64,000 nucleotides of DNA. It comes from Tamaricihabitans halophyticus. Its GTDB lineage: Bacteria > Actinomycetota > Actinomycetes > Mycobacteriales > Pseudonocardiaceae. The position numbers were made by a program, and so were the translations under genes. The DNA lies in assembly GCF_004340875.1 (NCBI RefSeq), contig NZ_SLXQ01000012.1, forward strand, positions 62,001-126,000, given 5' to 3'. Below, piece after piece: positions 48,753 through 57,997 of the stretch (within the stretch, counting starts at the first letter, position 1; each line of letters begins with the position of its first letter). The notes beneath the pieces were generated by a model that did no database searches, was not told where the DNA came from, and was given only the letters and a program-made list of their open reading frames with translations.

Positions 48753-49664
48753 ATGCACCAGGGGCATGTGCAGCAGATCGAATGCCTCCTCGCGCTGGCC
48801 GATGAACTGCATTTCGGGCGCGCCGCCGAGCGCCTCGGGCTATCCCAATCGCGGGTCAGCCAGCTCATCGCCGCGTTGGAATCCCGGGTTGGCGCCCGGC
48901 TGGTGGAACGCACCAGCCGCCGGGTTGCGCTCACCAGGATCGGCAGCCAGTTCGTCAGCGAAGTCCGGCCCGCCTACCGGACGCTGCTGCGCACCTTTAC
49001 CCGAGCACGGGATCGGGCACTGCGCGGCGCGGTGGAAGAACTGCGCATCGGGTTTACCGGCATGATCTACGAGGAGATCACCGCGAGCTTCCGTGTCCTC
49101 TACGACACCCACGGCATCGCGGTGCACGCCCATGATCTCCCGCTCGGCTCCCCGTTCGCCGCCGTCCTCGACGGTGAGGTCGACGCGGTGATCGCCGAGT
49201 TGCCCGTGCACGAGCCCGAACTGACCGTCGGGTACCGGTTCGCGGCCAAGGACCAGTTCATCGCCCTCAGCGTGGATCACCCGCTGGCATGCAGGGAAGC
49301 CGTCGAAGTCGAACACCTTGCCGAACTCGACCTGCTGCACCGCGCCGGCGACGCGCCCGACTACTGGAAAGCCGCGCACACGCCGCCCGCTACTCCCGCC
49401 GGCGTACCGATCCAGTCGAGCACCGGCATCACGACGATCCAACAGGGCATGACCCTGGTTGCCTCGGGCCGGCACGCCTTGCTCGTCTGCCAACCGCTCG
49501 CGGAGCACAACACCCGCACCGACCTGCGTTTCGTCCCGGTTCGCGGGCTCGAAGCGAGCAGCCAACTCGGCCTCGTCTGGCGCACCGAACACACCAGTCC
49601 CCAGCTGACCGCGCTCGCCGAACTCCTCGACGAGGGAAGTAAGCCACCAAACCGCAATCCTTAA
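48753..49664 (+). CDS. LysR-family transcriptional regulator
   Basis: About 303 residues from ATG 48753; GTG 48732 is an alternative. HTH: QIECLLALADELHFGRAAERLGLSQSRVSQLIAALESRVGARLVERTSRRVALT. The effector domain begins at LRIGFTGMIYEEITASF. Divergent from the MFS gene, which it probably controls. Its last codons overlap the hairpin at 49651. Confidence 0.9.
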   Translation: MHQGHVQQIECLLALADELHFGRAAERLGLSQSRVSQLIAALESRVGARLVERTSRRVALTRIGSQFVSEVRPAYRTLLRTFTRARDRALRGAVEELRIGFTGMIYEEITASFRVLYDTHGIAVHAHDLPLGSPFAAVLDGEVDAVIAELPVHEPELTVGYRFAAKDQFIALSVDHPLACREAVEVEHLAELDLLHRAGDAPDYWKAAHTPPATPAGVPIQSSTGITTIQQGMTLVASGRHALLVCQPLAEHNTRTDLRFVPVRGLEASSQLGLVWRTEHTSPQLTALAELLDEGSKPPNRNP

Positions 49665-49676
49665 GGATATTGCGGT
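49651..49676 (+). terminator. stem-loop at the LysR gene end
   Basis: ACCGCAAT pairs with ATTGCGGT over ten bases that contain the palindrome CCTTAAGG. The stem overlaps the stop codon. The ACCGCAA/TTGCGGT arms recur in the hairpin at 9120-9153. Confidence 0.5.
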
Positions 49677-49929
49677 CACTAGTTGTGGCCACTGCGCGAG
49701 AGTGGGACGGCGTGCGCCAGTGTCTCGGCCCGTCAGCTGTGGCTGGCCAGCCACAGCGTCAACACCCTGGCGGCCAAGTTTCCCGAACTCGCCTGTAGCG
49801 CCGCTGACCGCCAGATCGCTGAACTACACGCAACGATGGTCCGCGACCAAGCGCAGGCAGCCGAAGCCTGGACTCGCCGAACAAGGCGCTACGCGACCAT
49901 ATCCGGTTGATCCGGATCACGGCTGCCGG
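49677..49929. other. short gap with a doubtful 75-codon frame
   Basis: 253 bases between LysR and the NAD-binding protein. An open frame (49683-49910, VNTLAAKFPELACSAADRQIAELHATM) has no ribosome site or family match and may be a gene fragment. Not called as a gene. Confidence 0.35.
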
Positions 49930-50580
49930 TCACTGCGCACCGACATTGCCTGCAGCCACGGTAATGTGTTGTTCCCCGCTTGGGCGCTCGATCTCGTCGA
50001 TGGCGGCGATCGCGAGATCTTCGGCGCTGATGCGTGAGGTTCCGTCCGGTGCGGTAAGCAGCGTCGTGGTGCCGCGCCGATACGTTCCGGTTCGGTTTCC
50101 GGGCGCGAGGTTTGCCGGCGGACTGAGATAAACCCAGTTCCGATAAGAGTGTTCGACGCAGGTGTTGAGTTGTTCCAGGCTCGCGCTCGCGATGTCTCGC
50201 ACTTCCGCCGGGACATAATCAGGATCGTCGATCACCAGCTTGTCGCCATGCTGCGGTGATCTCAGTGCTCCCGCTCCGCCGATGACCAGTAGCGGGAGCT
50301 GCCGGCGCTCGACCGCATCGAGGAGGCTCGCGGTAACTGCCACGATGCTGTGTTCTTGACCGGCTGCTGCCCGGACGGTCAGGACTACGGAATCCGCTTC
50401 GCTTAGGGCCGTGTCGACCTGTGTGGACACTCGAGCGTCGACTGCCCGTGCAACGATGGTGCTATCGGCGTAGCTGGCCGGTGTGCGTGCCGTGGCGGTG
50501 ACTCGATGGCCGCGAACGGCGGCTTCGCTGACCAGGCGGCTGCCGACCATGCCGGTGGCGCCAATGATGGTGATGTTCAT
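49930..50580 (-). CDS. NAD(P)-binding NmrA/BLVRB-like oxidoreductase
   Basis: 216 residues from ATG 50580: MNITIIGATGMVGSRLVSEAAVRGHRVTATART gives the GxTGxxG Rossmann start, followed by VLTVRAAAGQEHSIVAVTASLLDAVERRQLPLLVIGGAGAL and ISAEDLAIAAIDEIERP. This YwnB/BLVRB-type group reduces flavins or small carbonyls. ATGA overlap with the upstream transporter gene shows one operon. Confidence 0.87.
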   Translation of the reverse strand: MNITIIGATGMVGSRLVSEAAVRGHRVTATARTPASYADSTIVARAVDARVSTQVDTALSEADSVVLTVRAAAGQEHSIVAVTASLLDAVERRQLPLLVIGGAGALRSPQHGDKLVIDDPDYVPAEVRDIASASLEQLNTCVEHSYRNWVYLSPPANLAPGNRTGTYRRGTTTLLTAPDGTSRISAEDLAIAAIDEIERPSGEQHITVAAGNVGAQ

Positions 50581-51497
50581 CTGGAATGTCCCTTCGATGG
50601 GTGGGAACGCGGCGTGAACTGTCCTGCCACCAGGGCGGTGAGCGCGAGGGCGAAGCCGGCGATCTGGATCAGGTTCAGGGTTTCCCCGGCTATCGTCACG
50701 CCGAGTACGGCCGCGACGAGTGGGGAGAGGATGCCGAGTAGAGCGGTTGCGGTCACCGGCAACTTGCCGATGCCACGGAACCAGAGCGTGTAGGCAACCA
50801 GCCCGCCAATGACGCCGAGCCAGACATATCCCGCAACACCCTTGGCGTCGACCTGTGCGGGAACGCCTTCGAAAAGCAGCGTCGGTAGTAGCAGCACGAT
50901 GCCGCCGAAACTCAGTTGCCAGCTGGCGAACCCGATCGCACTGACCCCAGGCGGCCGGCCCCACCGTTTGGTGAGGACCACGCCGGTACCCATTGCCGCG
51001 GCGCCCCCGATCCCGGCCGCGATCCCAACCGGATCGAAATCGGCGGCAGGGCCGAGTACGACCATGCCCACCCCGGCAACCCCGGCCGTGCCCCAGGCCA
51101 GTCGCCATGACGACAGGCGCTCGGCGAGGATCACGGCGGCAAGGAACGCGACGAGGATCGGTTGCGTCGCGCCAAGGGTTGCCGCGACACCTCCAGGTAG
51201 CCGGTCGGCAGCGACGAACAGCAGGGGAAAGAACACCCCTATGTTCAACGTTCCCAGGACGGCGGCTTTCCACCACCAGGTGCCGCGTGGCAGCGCCCTG
51301 GCAATCACAAGTCCGAGGAGTCCGGCCGGCAGGGCGCGCATCAGGCCAGCAAACATCGGCCCCTGCGGCAGTAACTCGGTAGTGACGATGTAGGTCGTGC
51401 CCCACACGGCTGGGGCGAACGCCGTCGCGAGGGTCATCGCGACGGGCGGTGAACCCGGCGCCGGCGCGGATCGAGCGAAGCTGGTCGAAGTGGTCAC
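50577..51497 (-). CDS. EamA/DMT-superfamily transporter
   Basis: About 306 residues from GTG 51497, ten helices in two EamA repeats (LATAFAPAVWGTTYIVTTELLPQGPMFAGLMRALPAGL, later GYVWLGVIGGLVAYTLWFRGIGKLPVTATALLGILSPLVAAVLGV). The family exports amino acids or metabolites. Coupled to the NAD-binding protein by ATGA overlap and divergent from a LysR gene, the usual regulator of such pumps. Confidence 0.9.
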   Translation of the reverse strand: MTTSTSFARSAPAPGSPPVAMTLATAFAPAVWGTTYIVTTELLPQGPMFAGLMRALPAGLLGLVIARALPRGTWWWKAAVLGTLNIGVFFPLLFVAADRLPGGVAATLGATQPILVAFLAAVILAERLSSWRLAWGTAGVAGVGMVVLGPAADFDPVGIAAGIGGAAAMGTGVVLTKRWGRPPGVSAIGFASWQLSFGGIVLLLPTLLFEGVPAQVDAKGVAGYVWLGVIGGLVAYTLWFRGIGKLPVTATALLGILSPLVAAVLGVTIAGETLNLIQIAGFALALTALVAGQFTPRSHPSKGHSR

Positions 51498-51575
51498 TCG
51501 TCCACTTTCCGCCGCGCCAGTCAATGAGTCCAACACATTATTTTCATGCGAACAATCTCGATATACGATGGATCA

Positions 51576-52490
51576 GTGGAGCTGCAGCAACTGCGTTACG
51601 TGCTTGCCGTCGCCGAAACACGGAACTTCACCCGCGCCGCGGAGAACTGTTTCGTTGTCCAATCCGCGCTCAGCCACCAGATCAAGTCGCTGGAGCAGGA
51701 GCTGGGTTTCCAGCTGTTTGCCCGGACGAGTCGCCGGGTTGAACTCACCTCGGCCGGAGCGGCCTTCCTGCCATCCGCCCGTGCCGCGCTGGACGCGGCG
51801 GATCGCGCGGTCGCCGATTCGGCGGCAGCGGTGGGACAGATTCGTGGCACCCTTTCGGTCGGTGTCATCCCCACGGTCACGGCTGTCGATATTCCTGCCG
51901 CGCTTGGCAAGTTCCACCGCGCGCATCCGGCCGTGCCGATCAGACTGCGCGGCGGGAACAGTGACGCGTTCATAAACTCGATCACGAACGGCGCCCTGGA
52001 CGTGGCGGTGCTCGGCCTTGCCACGTCCACGCCGCCCGAGAAGGTAGCGACCGAGGTCCTCGCCCGCGAGCGACTCGTGGCTGTGGTTTCCGCCAAACAC
52101 CGGCTGGCGAGCCGGCGCAGGTTGCGTTTACGAGATCTTGCCGACGACACCTTTGTCGACTTTCCCGAAGGGTCTCCAGGACGCACGCAATCGGATCTGG
52201 CTTTCGCTGCCGCCGGTATCACCCGTGCCGTCGCCTTCGAGGCGATGGGCACCGAACTGATCCTCGATCTCGTCCGGCAGGATCTCGCCAGCACACTGTT
52301 GCCACCGGGGCTCGTCACTCCCAGCGCGGAACTAGCGACTATCCCATTGCTTGACGGTCCTACCCGCACCCAGTACCTGGCCTGGAGTAGCTTCAACCCC
52401 ACTCCTGCCGCGGCCGCGTTCATCTCACTGCTGAAGACGGATCAGCGGCGCTCGGCCAGCTCGGCCGGCGTTGGTAGCGACCACTCGTAG
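51576..52490 (+). CDS. LysR-family transcriptional regulator
   Basis: 304 residues from GTG 51576 (VELQQLRYVLAVAETRNFTRAAENCFVVQSALSHQIKSLEQELGFQLFARTSRRVELT). The effector domain starts at LSVGVIPTVTAVDIP. It lies 78 bases from the divergent EamA gene, its likely target. Its 3' end overlaps the convergent Lrp gene by 49 bases. Confidence 0.9.
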   Translation: MELQQLRYVLAVAETRNFTRAAENCFVVQSALSHQIKSLEQELGFQLFARTSRRVELTSAGAAFLPSARAALDAADRAVADSAAAVGQIRGTLSVGVIPTVTAVDIPAALGKFHRAHPAVPIRLRGGNSDAFINSITNGALDVAVLGLATSTPPEKVATEVLARERLVAVVSAKHRLASRRRLRLRDLADDTFVDFPEGSPGRTQSDLAFAAAGITRAVAFEAMGTELILDLVRQDLASTLLPPGLVTPSAELATIPLLDGPTRTQYLAWSSFNPTPAAAAFISLLKTDQRRSASSAGVGSDHS

Positions 52491-53356
52491 CGTTCCTTGG
52501 CCAGGCGCAGGTGCAGCCAGACCTCGGTGCTCGCGACGTCCGGCCGGTCGCCGATCTGCTCGAGCGTTTGGTCCAGTTCGGACGCCGCAGGCGCCGAGAC
52601 CGTGGCGACGATATCGAATCGGCCAACGGTATGCGCAAGGAACTCGACGTCATCCCGTGCGGCGAGCGCGGTGCCGACCGCGTCGCCGGAACCGCGAACG
52701 TTGAGGCCGATACCGCACAACAGGCCTGCCTCCGGCCGGGCTCTACTGAGGACAGGCCCTACCCGGATGACCTCGTTGTCGACCAGATAGCCGACCCTGG
52801 CGCGGACCGCGGATGCGGACAGCCCGACATGCCGCGCGATACGGGCGAAGCTTTCCCTGCCGTCCACCTGTAGGCGCGACATGATCGCGAGATCCCGCTC
52901 ATCGAGGCGTAGCCACGACGGCAGTGGGCGCCCAGGCATGAACAGACCCTTCAACACCTGAACGTAAACCAGTGAATTGACGCGTTCCACGCCCGGGAGC
53001 CCGCGAATATAGGCCACCGTTCGGTAGAGCTCGGCGGAATCGGGCAGCCGTAGCTCGGCCGCGACCTGGTATTCCCCGCTCACCGCGGAGACAAACGCCG
53101 CGGCCGGCATGGCGGCGATCGCCTCGGTGGTCGCCCTCGATCGGCCCGAGGTGCGGATCGCGAGATGCGCGTAAGCCGTGAGCCCAAGGAATTCCGGGTG
53201 TACCGCGGCGACCACCGTCAGTGACTCGTCCATGGTGAGCTGCGCGAGTCTGGTGGCGACGGTCGAACGTGCCACGCCGATCCGCTTGGCGAGATCCGCC
53301 ACGCTCATCCGGCCGTCCGTACGCAACGCCGCGATCAGCGCGTCGTCGACACTCAA
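52442..53356 (-). CDS. Lrp/AsnC-family regulator, two-module form
   Basis: 304 residues: two consecutive HTH-plus-RAM-like modules. The first HTH is ALIAALRTDGRMSVADLAKRIGVARSTVATRLAQL, the second is LAIMSRLQVDGRESFARIARHVGLSASAVRARVGYL; each is followed by a ligand-type beta-alpha domain. Standard Lrp proteins have one module of about 150 residues, so this is the duplicated actinobacterial type. Divergent from the amidohydrolase gene at 53573, which it probably controls through the site at 53426. Confidence 0.9.
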   Translation of the reverse strand: MSVDDALIAALRTDGRMSVADLAKRIGVARSTVATRLAQLTMDESLTVVAAVHPEFLGLTAYAHLAIRTSGRSRATTEAIAAMPAAAFVSAVSGEYQVAAELRLPDSAELYRTVAYIRGLPGVERVNSLVYVQVLKGLFMPGRPLPSWLRLDERDLAIMSRLQVDGRESFARIARHVGLSASAVRARVGYLVDNEVIRVGPVLSRARPEAGLLCGIGLNVRGSGDAVGTALAARDDVEFLAHTVGRFDIVATVSAPAASELDQTLEQIGDRPDVASTEVWLHLRLAKERYEWSLPTPAELAERR

Positions 53357-53425
53357 TTTTCTCTCCGGAGTTTCTGTGCAAGAGTGTGGTCATATCGTGC
53401 GTAATATTGGGCAGATTGATGCGTG

Positions 53426-53443
53426 TATGCAACTTTATGCATA
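53426..53443. promoter_or_regulatory. TATGCA-ACTTTA-TGCATA inverted repeat
   Basis: 6-bp arms with an AT-rich 6-base centre, between the divergent Lrp and amidohydrolase genes. The AT-rich centre and short arms suit an Lrp/AsnC site. Confidence 0.55.
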
Positions 53444-53572
53444 GTAACTCCGACGAATCAACTGTCAGCTGTGCTGTCACGTGCGTGATCTGGTTGCCTT
53501 CGGGCTCGGTGTTCATTAGCTTCACCGCCACAACAGCTCGTGTTCACCGCGGAAATGCCAGGAGTCCACCCG

Positions 53573-55243
53573 ATGCGCAGGTTGCCCGACCTCGAACCGT
53601 CCACACTCGACGCCGGCGCGTCGATCCTGGTTCCGGACGCGCTGGTGACGGTCGACGGCGCTCCCGAGGGTGCGGCGGCGGTCCTCATCCTTGGCGACCG
53701 GATCGCCGCCGTCGGCTCGGCCGAGGACTGCCAGCGTGCGGCGGGGTCACTTGGCCAGCCGCAGCCTTCGGTCGAGCGGCTACAGGGGACACTCCTGCCC
53801 GGTTTCGTCGACCCGCACGCGCATCCACTGATGTACGGGCAGATGATGACCTGGGTGGACTGTGGACCCAGCAAGGCATCGAGTATTCCGGAGATCATCG
53901 CCTTGCTACGTGCCGCGGTGGAGCAAGCGCCAGCGGGTAAACCCGTGCGAGGTTACGGCTACGAACACCGCAACCTGGCGGAGAAACGCCACCCGCACAA
54001 GAGTGAACTCGACGTGGTCGCGAGCGATCGGGATGTCTACCTGATGAACGCGAGCGGGCACGGTGGTGTGGTCAACAGCTACACGTTGGCGCGGAACGGC
54101 ATCACCCGCGACACCCCGAACCCGGCCGGCGGGGAGTTCTTCCGGGACGAGCACGGGGAGCTCACCGGCGAGCTTTCCGACGCCGCCTGCAACATCCTCA
54201 CCGGTGTGTCCGGAGTGAAAGTCGGCCACCATGGTCCGAACTTTCACCTTGCCGACGAACCAGACGAACATCTGCGCCAGCTGGCCGCCGCACAGGATCG
54301 CTTCCTGGCTGCGGGGGTCACCTCGATCGGCGACGCTCAGGTCACCCGCCGGGAGTTCGATATGTACCTGCGGCTGGCCGAGACTGGCGCGCTACGTACC
54401 CGGGTACACATGTACCTGCTCTCGCATCTGCTCGACCAAGCACTCGAGATGGGGCTGCACGGCGCGTTCGGGAACTCGTACCTTTCCTTCGCGGGTATCA
54501 AGTTCTACGCGGACGGCACGCTCGGCGGCTGGACGGCGTACTTCCCCGACGGCTACGTGGGCGACCCGTGCCGCACCGGCCAGCTCTATCACGAGCCAGC
54601 CGAGTACGCCGCGCTGATCGCCAAGGCGCATGCGGCCGGGCTGCAGACCGCGACGCACGCGCAGTCGCCGGATGCGATCGCGATGGTGATCGACGCCGTC
54701 GCGAGCGCGGCGCGGCAGCATCCGCGGCGCGACGCTCGGCACCGGATTGAGCACTGTGGACTACCAACGCCAGAGCAGATCGAGCGGATGGCCATGCTCG
54801 GGATCTATCCGGTCAACCAGCCTCAGCACTACTACAACTGGGGCGAGGGCGTCACCGATGCGGTAGGCACACCTGGTGAGCGGTTCAATCCGCTCGGTGA
54901 GTTCCAGGCCGCCGGGGTACCCGTCACGCTGAGCTCGGATGCTCCCGTCGCGGAGCCCAACCCGCTCGAGGCTATCCAGACCGCCGTGACCAGGCTGACC
55001 AAACGGGGCCACCGGCTCGGTGGCAACGACCTGCGCATCGACGTTCGTTCGGCCATCGCGGCACACACCATCGCCGGCGCGCGAGTGCTCGGCAGGGAAC
55101 GCGACTTCGGATCGATCACCCCTGGCAAACGAGCCGATCTCGTCCTGCTTGGTGCCGACCCGCGCACCACGAACCCCGACCGCATCGCGAGTATCGACGT
55201 GCTGCGTACGTGGGTTGGCGGCAAGGTCCAGCACCAGTCCTAG
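53573..55243 (+). CDS. YtcJ-like metal-dependent amidohydrolase
   Basis: About 556 residues from ATG 53573 (an upstream start at 53540 is possible). Metal ligands follow the amidohydrolase-3 pattern: GFVDPHAHP (HxH), a Lys-region IKFYADGTLGG, His in TATHAQS, RIEHC and Asp in LSSDAPVAEPNPLEAIQ; the C-terminal ITPGKRADLVLLGADP closes the composite beta-sandwich. These enzymes hydrolyse formamides, N-acyl or cyclic amides. The symporter gene follows after 34 bases, suggesting uptake of the amidohydrolase substrate. Confidence 0.9.
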   Translation: MRRLPDLEPSTLDAGASILVPDALVTVDGAPEGAAAVLILGDRIAAVGSAEDCQRAAGSLGQPQPSVERLQGTLLPGFVDPHAHPLMYGQMMTWVDCGPSKASSIPEIIALLRAAVEQAPAGKPVRGYGYEHRNLAEKRHPHKSELDVVASDRDVYLMNASGHGGVVNSYTLARNGITRDTPNPAGGEFFRDEHGELTGELSDAACNILTGVSGVKVGHHGPNFHLADEPDEHLRQLAAAQDRFLAAGVTSIGDAQVTRREFDMYLRLAETGALRTRVHMYLLSHLLDQALEMGLHGAFGNSYLSFAGIKFYADGTLGGWTAYFPDGYVGDPCRTGQLYHEPAEYAALIAKAHAAGLQTATHAQSPDAIAMVIDAVASAARQHPRRDARHRIEHCGLPTPEQIERMAMLGIYPVNQPQHYYNWGEGVTDAVGTPGERFNPLGEFQAAGVPVTLSSDAPVAEPNPLEAIQTAVTRLTKRGHRLGGNDLRIDVRSAIAAHTIAGARVLGRERDFGSITPGKRADLVLLGADPRTTNPDRIASIDVLRTWVGGKVQHQS

Positions 55244-55277
55244 GCCCTGAAATCCCGGCAGTCATGGAGTTCCCACG

Positions 55278-56597
55278 ATGACACACTCGGATCAGTCGCT
55301 CCGGAAAGCGCGCAAGGCGGGTATCGCCGCCTTCGTCGGCACAACGATCGAGTGGTACGACTTCTACATCTACGCCACCGCGGCGAGTCTCGTCTTCGGG
55401 ACGGTCTTCTTTCCCGAGACAGGTGATCGGCTGACCGGTATCGCGGCCGCGTTCGCGACCTATGCGGTCGGGTTCTTCGCCCGACCGCTCGGCGGCATCG
55501 TGTTCGGACACGTGGGCGACCGCGTGGGTCGCAAGACCGCGCTCGTGGTGACGCTCCTGATGATGGGCGCGGCAACGTTTCTGATCGGCTTCCTCCCCAC
55601 CTATGCCCAGGTCGGCGTATGGGCGCCAATCTTGTTGGTGTTACTGCGGTTTATCCAAGGACTCGCGGTTGGCGGCGAATGGGGCGGCGCCGTACTGATG
55701 GCAGTTGAGCATGCGCCCGAGCACAAGAAGACGTTCTATGGCAGCTTTGCCCAGGCCGGAAACCCCGCTGGTGCGCTGCTGGCCACCGGTTTCTTCAGCC
55801 TGCTGAGCATGGGCGGTACCGACTTTCTCACCGAATGGGGTTGGCGAATCCCCTTCATCGCCTCGGCCCTGCTGATCGTCGTCGGGCTGGTCGTGCGGCT
55901 TACCGTCGAGGAATCACCAGTATTCCAAGAGGAACCCGAGACTCCGGACAAGCACAGCGAAGTGCCCATCCTGCATGCCCTTCGGACGAACTGGAAGACG
56001 ATCCTGCTCGGTATCGGCGTTCTCCCGGTGGCCGTCGGCGGTTACTACCTGGTCACCACCTTCGCGACGGCCTACGCCACCGATCCTTCGGTTGGCGTCT
56101 CCGAATCACTCGTGCTCAACGCGCTGAGCATCGCCGCGTTCGTCGAGCTGGCTACCACCTTTGCCGCAGCCTGGCTCGGTGACCGGGTTGGCAGGGTGCG
56201 GGTCATCGTGCTTGGCCTGGCCGGTGTTGCGGTGCTCGCGGCGCCACAGTTCCTGGTGTTCGCCACCAAGGACGCCGCGCTCATCATCCTTGCGTTCATC
56301 GTGATGCGGCTGGCAATGACATCCATCTATGGTCCAATCGCGACATTCCTGTCCCAGATGTTCCGCCCGCAGGCCCGGTACACCAGTATCTCGCTTTCCT
56401 ACCAGCTGGCTGGCGCGATCTTCGGTGGACTGTCCCCGCTGGTCTCCACACTCCTGTTCCAGGCGACCGGCAGCATCTGGCCGGTTATCGCCTTGCTGGT
56501 CGGAATGTGTGTGCTCAGTGCGGCGTGCGTCCTTGTCGCCCCGCAACACGCGGTCGATGAACCGGACCACGGAAAGCAGCCAACCCGCACCGACTGA
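55278..56597 (+). CDS. MHS-family MFS symporter
   Basis: 439 residues. KARKAGIAAFVGTTIEWYDFYIYATAASLVFGTVFFPE and GGIVFGHVGDRVGRKTALVVTLLMMGAATFLIG, then RFIQGLAVGGEWGGAVLMAVEHAPEHKK, are diagnostic of the metabolite:H+ symporter family (KgtP, ProP, ShiA). It probably imports an organic acid or betaine-like solute in the amidohydrolase operon. Convergent with the next permease gene, seven bases apart. Confidence 0.92.
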   Translation: MTHSDQSLRKARKAGIAAFVGTTIEWYDFYIYATAASLVFGTVFFPETGDRLTGIAAAFATYAVGFFARPLGGIVFGHVGDRVGRKTALVVTLLMMGAATFLIGFLPTYAQVGVWAPILLVLLRFIQGLAVGGEWGGAVLMAVEHAPEHKKTFYGSFAQAGNPAGALLATGFFSLLSMGGTDFLTEWGWRIPFIASALLIVVGLVVRLTVEESPVFQEEPETPDKHSEVPILHALRTNWKTILLGIGVLPVAVGGYYLVTTFATAYATDPSVGVSESLVLNALSIAAFVELATTFAAAWLGDRVGRVRVIVLGLAGVAVLAAPQFLVFATKDAALIILAFIVMRLAMTSIYGPIATFLSQMFRPQARYTSISLSYQLAGAIFGGLSPLVSTLLFQATGSIWPVIALLVGMCVLSAACVLVAPQHAVDEPDHGKQPTRTD

Positions 56598-56604
56598 CGA
56601 GCTC

Positions 56605-57879
56605 TCACAGCGCCATGGCGGGTATGACCAGCGTGCCGACCAGCAGGATGGGTCCGATCACCACCATCGACAAGCCCCACCGCATCAGCAGCCTGGTCAT
56701 CCGTGGCCGCTGTGTTTCCTCCACCGTGGTCGCCACCAGCGTGGCGCCGACGGTGGAGAACGGGGAAACGTCGACGATGGAGGCGCAGACGCCGATCGCG
56801 CAGATCAATGCCCAGCCGGGGATCGAGCCCGAGGCGACCAACGGTATGGCCAGCGGCACGAGTGCGGCGAGCATGCCGGTAGTGGAGGCGAAGGCCGAGA
56901 TAAGCCCGGCGATGAGGCAGATGAACAGGGCAGCAAGCAATGGCACCCCGATGCGACTGGCGAGCTCGCCGAACATATCGATCGCACCCATGTGCTCAAG
57001 CACGCCGACGAAGGTGATGATGCCGCCCACCAGCAGAACCGTGGACCAGTCAATTCGCGGAATGGCCTGCTTTGCTGAGTCCGGGTCGAGTAGCGTCAGT
57101 ACCGCGCCGAAGGCGAAGGCCAGTACGCCGATATCCGGTTCGCGCTCGGTTACGGACAGCACGATGACCGTGCCGATGAGTCCGAGCATGGCGAGCACGG
57201 TGGCTATCTGGTTGCGGGTGAACGGCTTTCGCTCGGTACTGCTCAGCGACGGGGTCGACGTCGCGGTACCACCGTTGCGGCGCAACAACTGTGACCCACC
57301 AAAGAGGGCATAGGCGACTGCCAGCAGCAACAGGTTGATCGCCACGGTAACCAGGAGCAGCACCAGCGGGCTCAAGTCGATACCAGCGCGCTGTGCGGTG
57401 CCGTAGGTGATGATGCCGAACAGGCTGGTCGGCGCGAATGCCCCGGCGCTGAGACCGGTGCCGAGCGATAGCGCCATCAGCATCGGGTCTATCTCGCGCT
57501 TGTTGGCGACCATCATGCCGATCGGCGCCATCACCAGCCCGCCAAGCGGGGAGCCCATCGCGGCGATTCCGGCTGTCAGTAGGAAGAACACGATCGGCAG
57601 GAGTGCCAACCGGTCGCCGACTCTGCCGAGGGCGGCCTCGATGATCCGGTCGACCGTGCCATTGGCATGGGCTATTCCGAAGAAGTAGGTGACGCCAACC
57701 AGCAACACCATGATGTCGATCGGAAAGCCCGCGATGACTTCCTCGAGGGGAAGCTGCGCGAGCCATAGACCGACGCCAGCTGCTCCGGCGAACATCAGCA
57801 CGCCAAGGTGAGCGTTGCGGAATGCCGATACGACAAAGACACCTACGAAGATCAGCAACGCTGCGATCTCGACTGCCAT
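56605..57879 (-). CDS. SLC13/MatC-like dicarboxylate permease
   Basis: About 424 residues from ATG 57879, 11-12 helices: IAALLIFVGVFVVSAFRNAHLGVLMFAGAAGVGLWLA opens as in MatC malonate/dicarboxylate carriers, with two matched hairpin regions GSPLGGLVMAPIGMMVANKREIDPMLMALSLGTGLSAGAFAPTSLFGIITYG and CASIVDVSPFSTVGATLVATT. Divergent from the IclR regulator gene at 57998. Likely sodium- or proton-coupled uptake of a carboxylate. Confidence 0.85.
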   Translation of the reverse strand: MAVEIAALLIFVGVFVVSAFRNAHLGVLMFAGAAGVGLWLAQLPLEEVIAGFPIDIMVLLVGVTYFFGIAHANGTVDRIIEAALGRVGDRLALLPIVFFLLTAGIAAMGSPLGGLVMAPIGMMVANKREIDPMLMALSLGTGLSAGAFAPTSLFGIITYGTAQRAGIDLSPLVLLLVTVAINLLLLAVAYALFGGSQLLRRNGGTATSTPSLSSTERKPFTRNQIATVLAMLGLIGTVIVLSVTEREPDIGVLAFAFGAVLTLLDPDSAKQAIPRIDWSTVLLVGGIITFVGVLEHMGAIDMFGELASRIGVPLLAALFICLIAGLISAFASTTGMLAALVPLAIPLVASGSIPGWALICAIGVCASIVDVSPFSTVGATLVATTVEETQRPRMTRLLMRWGLSMVVIGPILLVGTLVIPAMAL

Positions 57880-57997
57880 TCGCCAACTCTTCCCATTCGG
57901 TCCACTGTGCGGCACACTGGTCTACAGTGCGAACCGGAGGCGAGTAAGTTAGCTCGCCGGCTACCCCACGTCAAGGTTCGTGATAACGGGAGGTCTG

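Noticed and set aside
49683-49910. 75-codon frame between LysR and the NAD-binding gene
   Set aside because: No ribosome site, no family, overlapping alternative frame; not supported as a gene.
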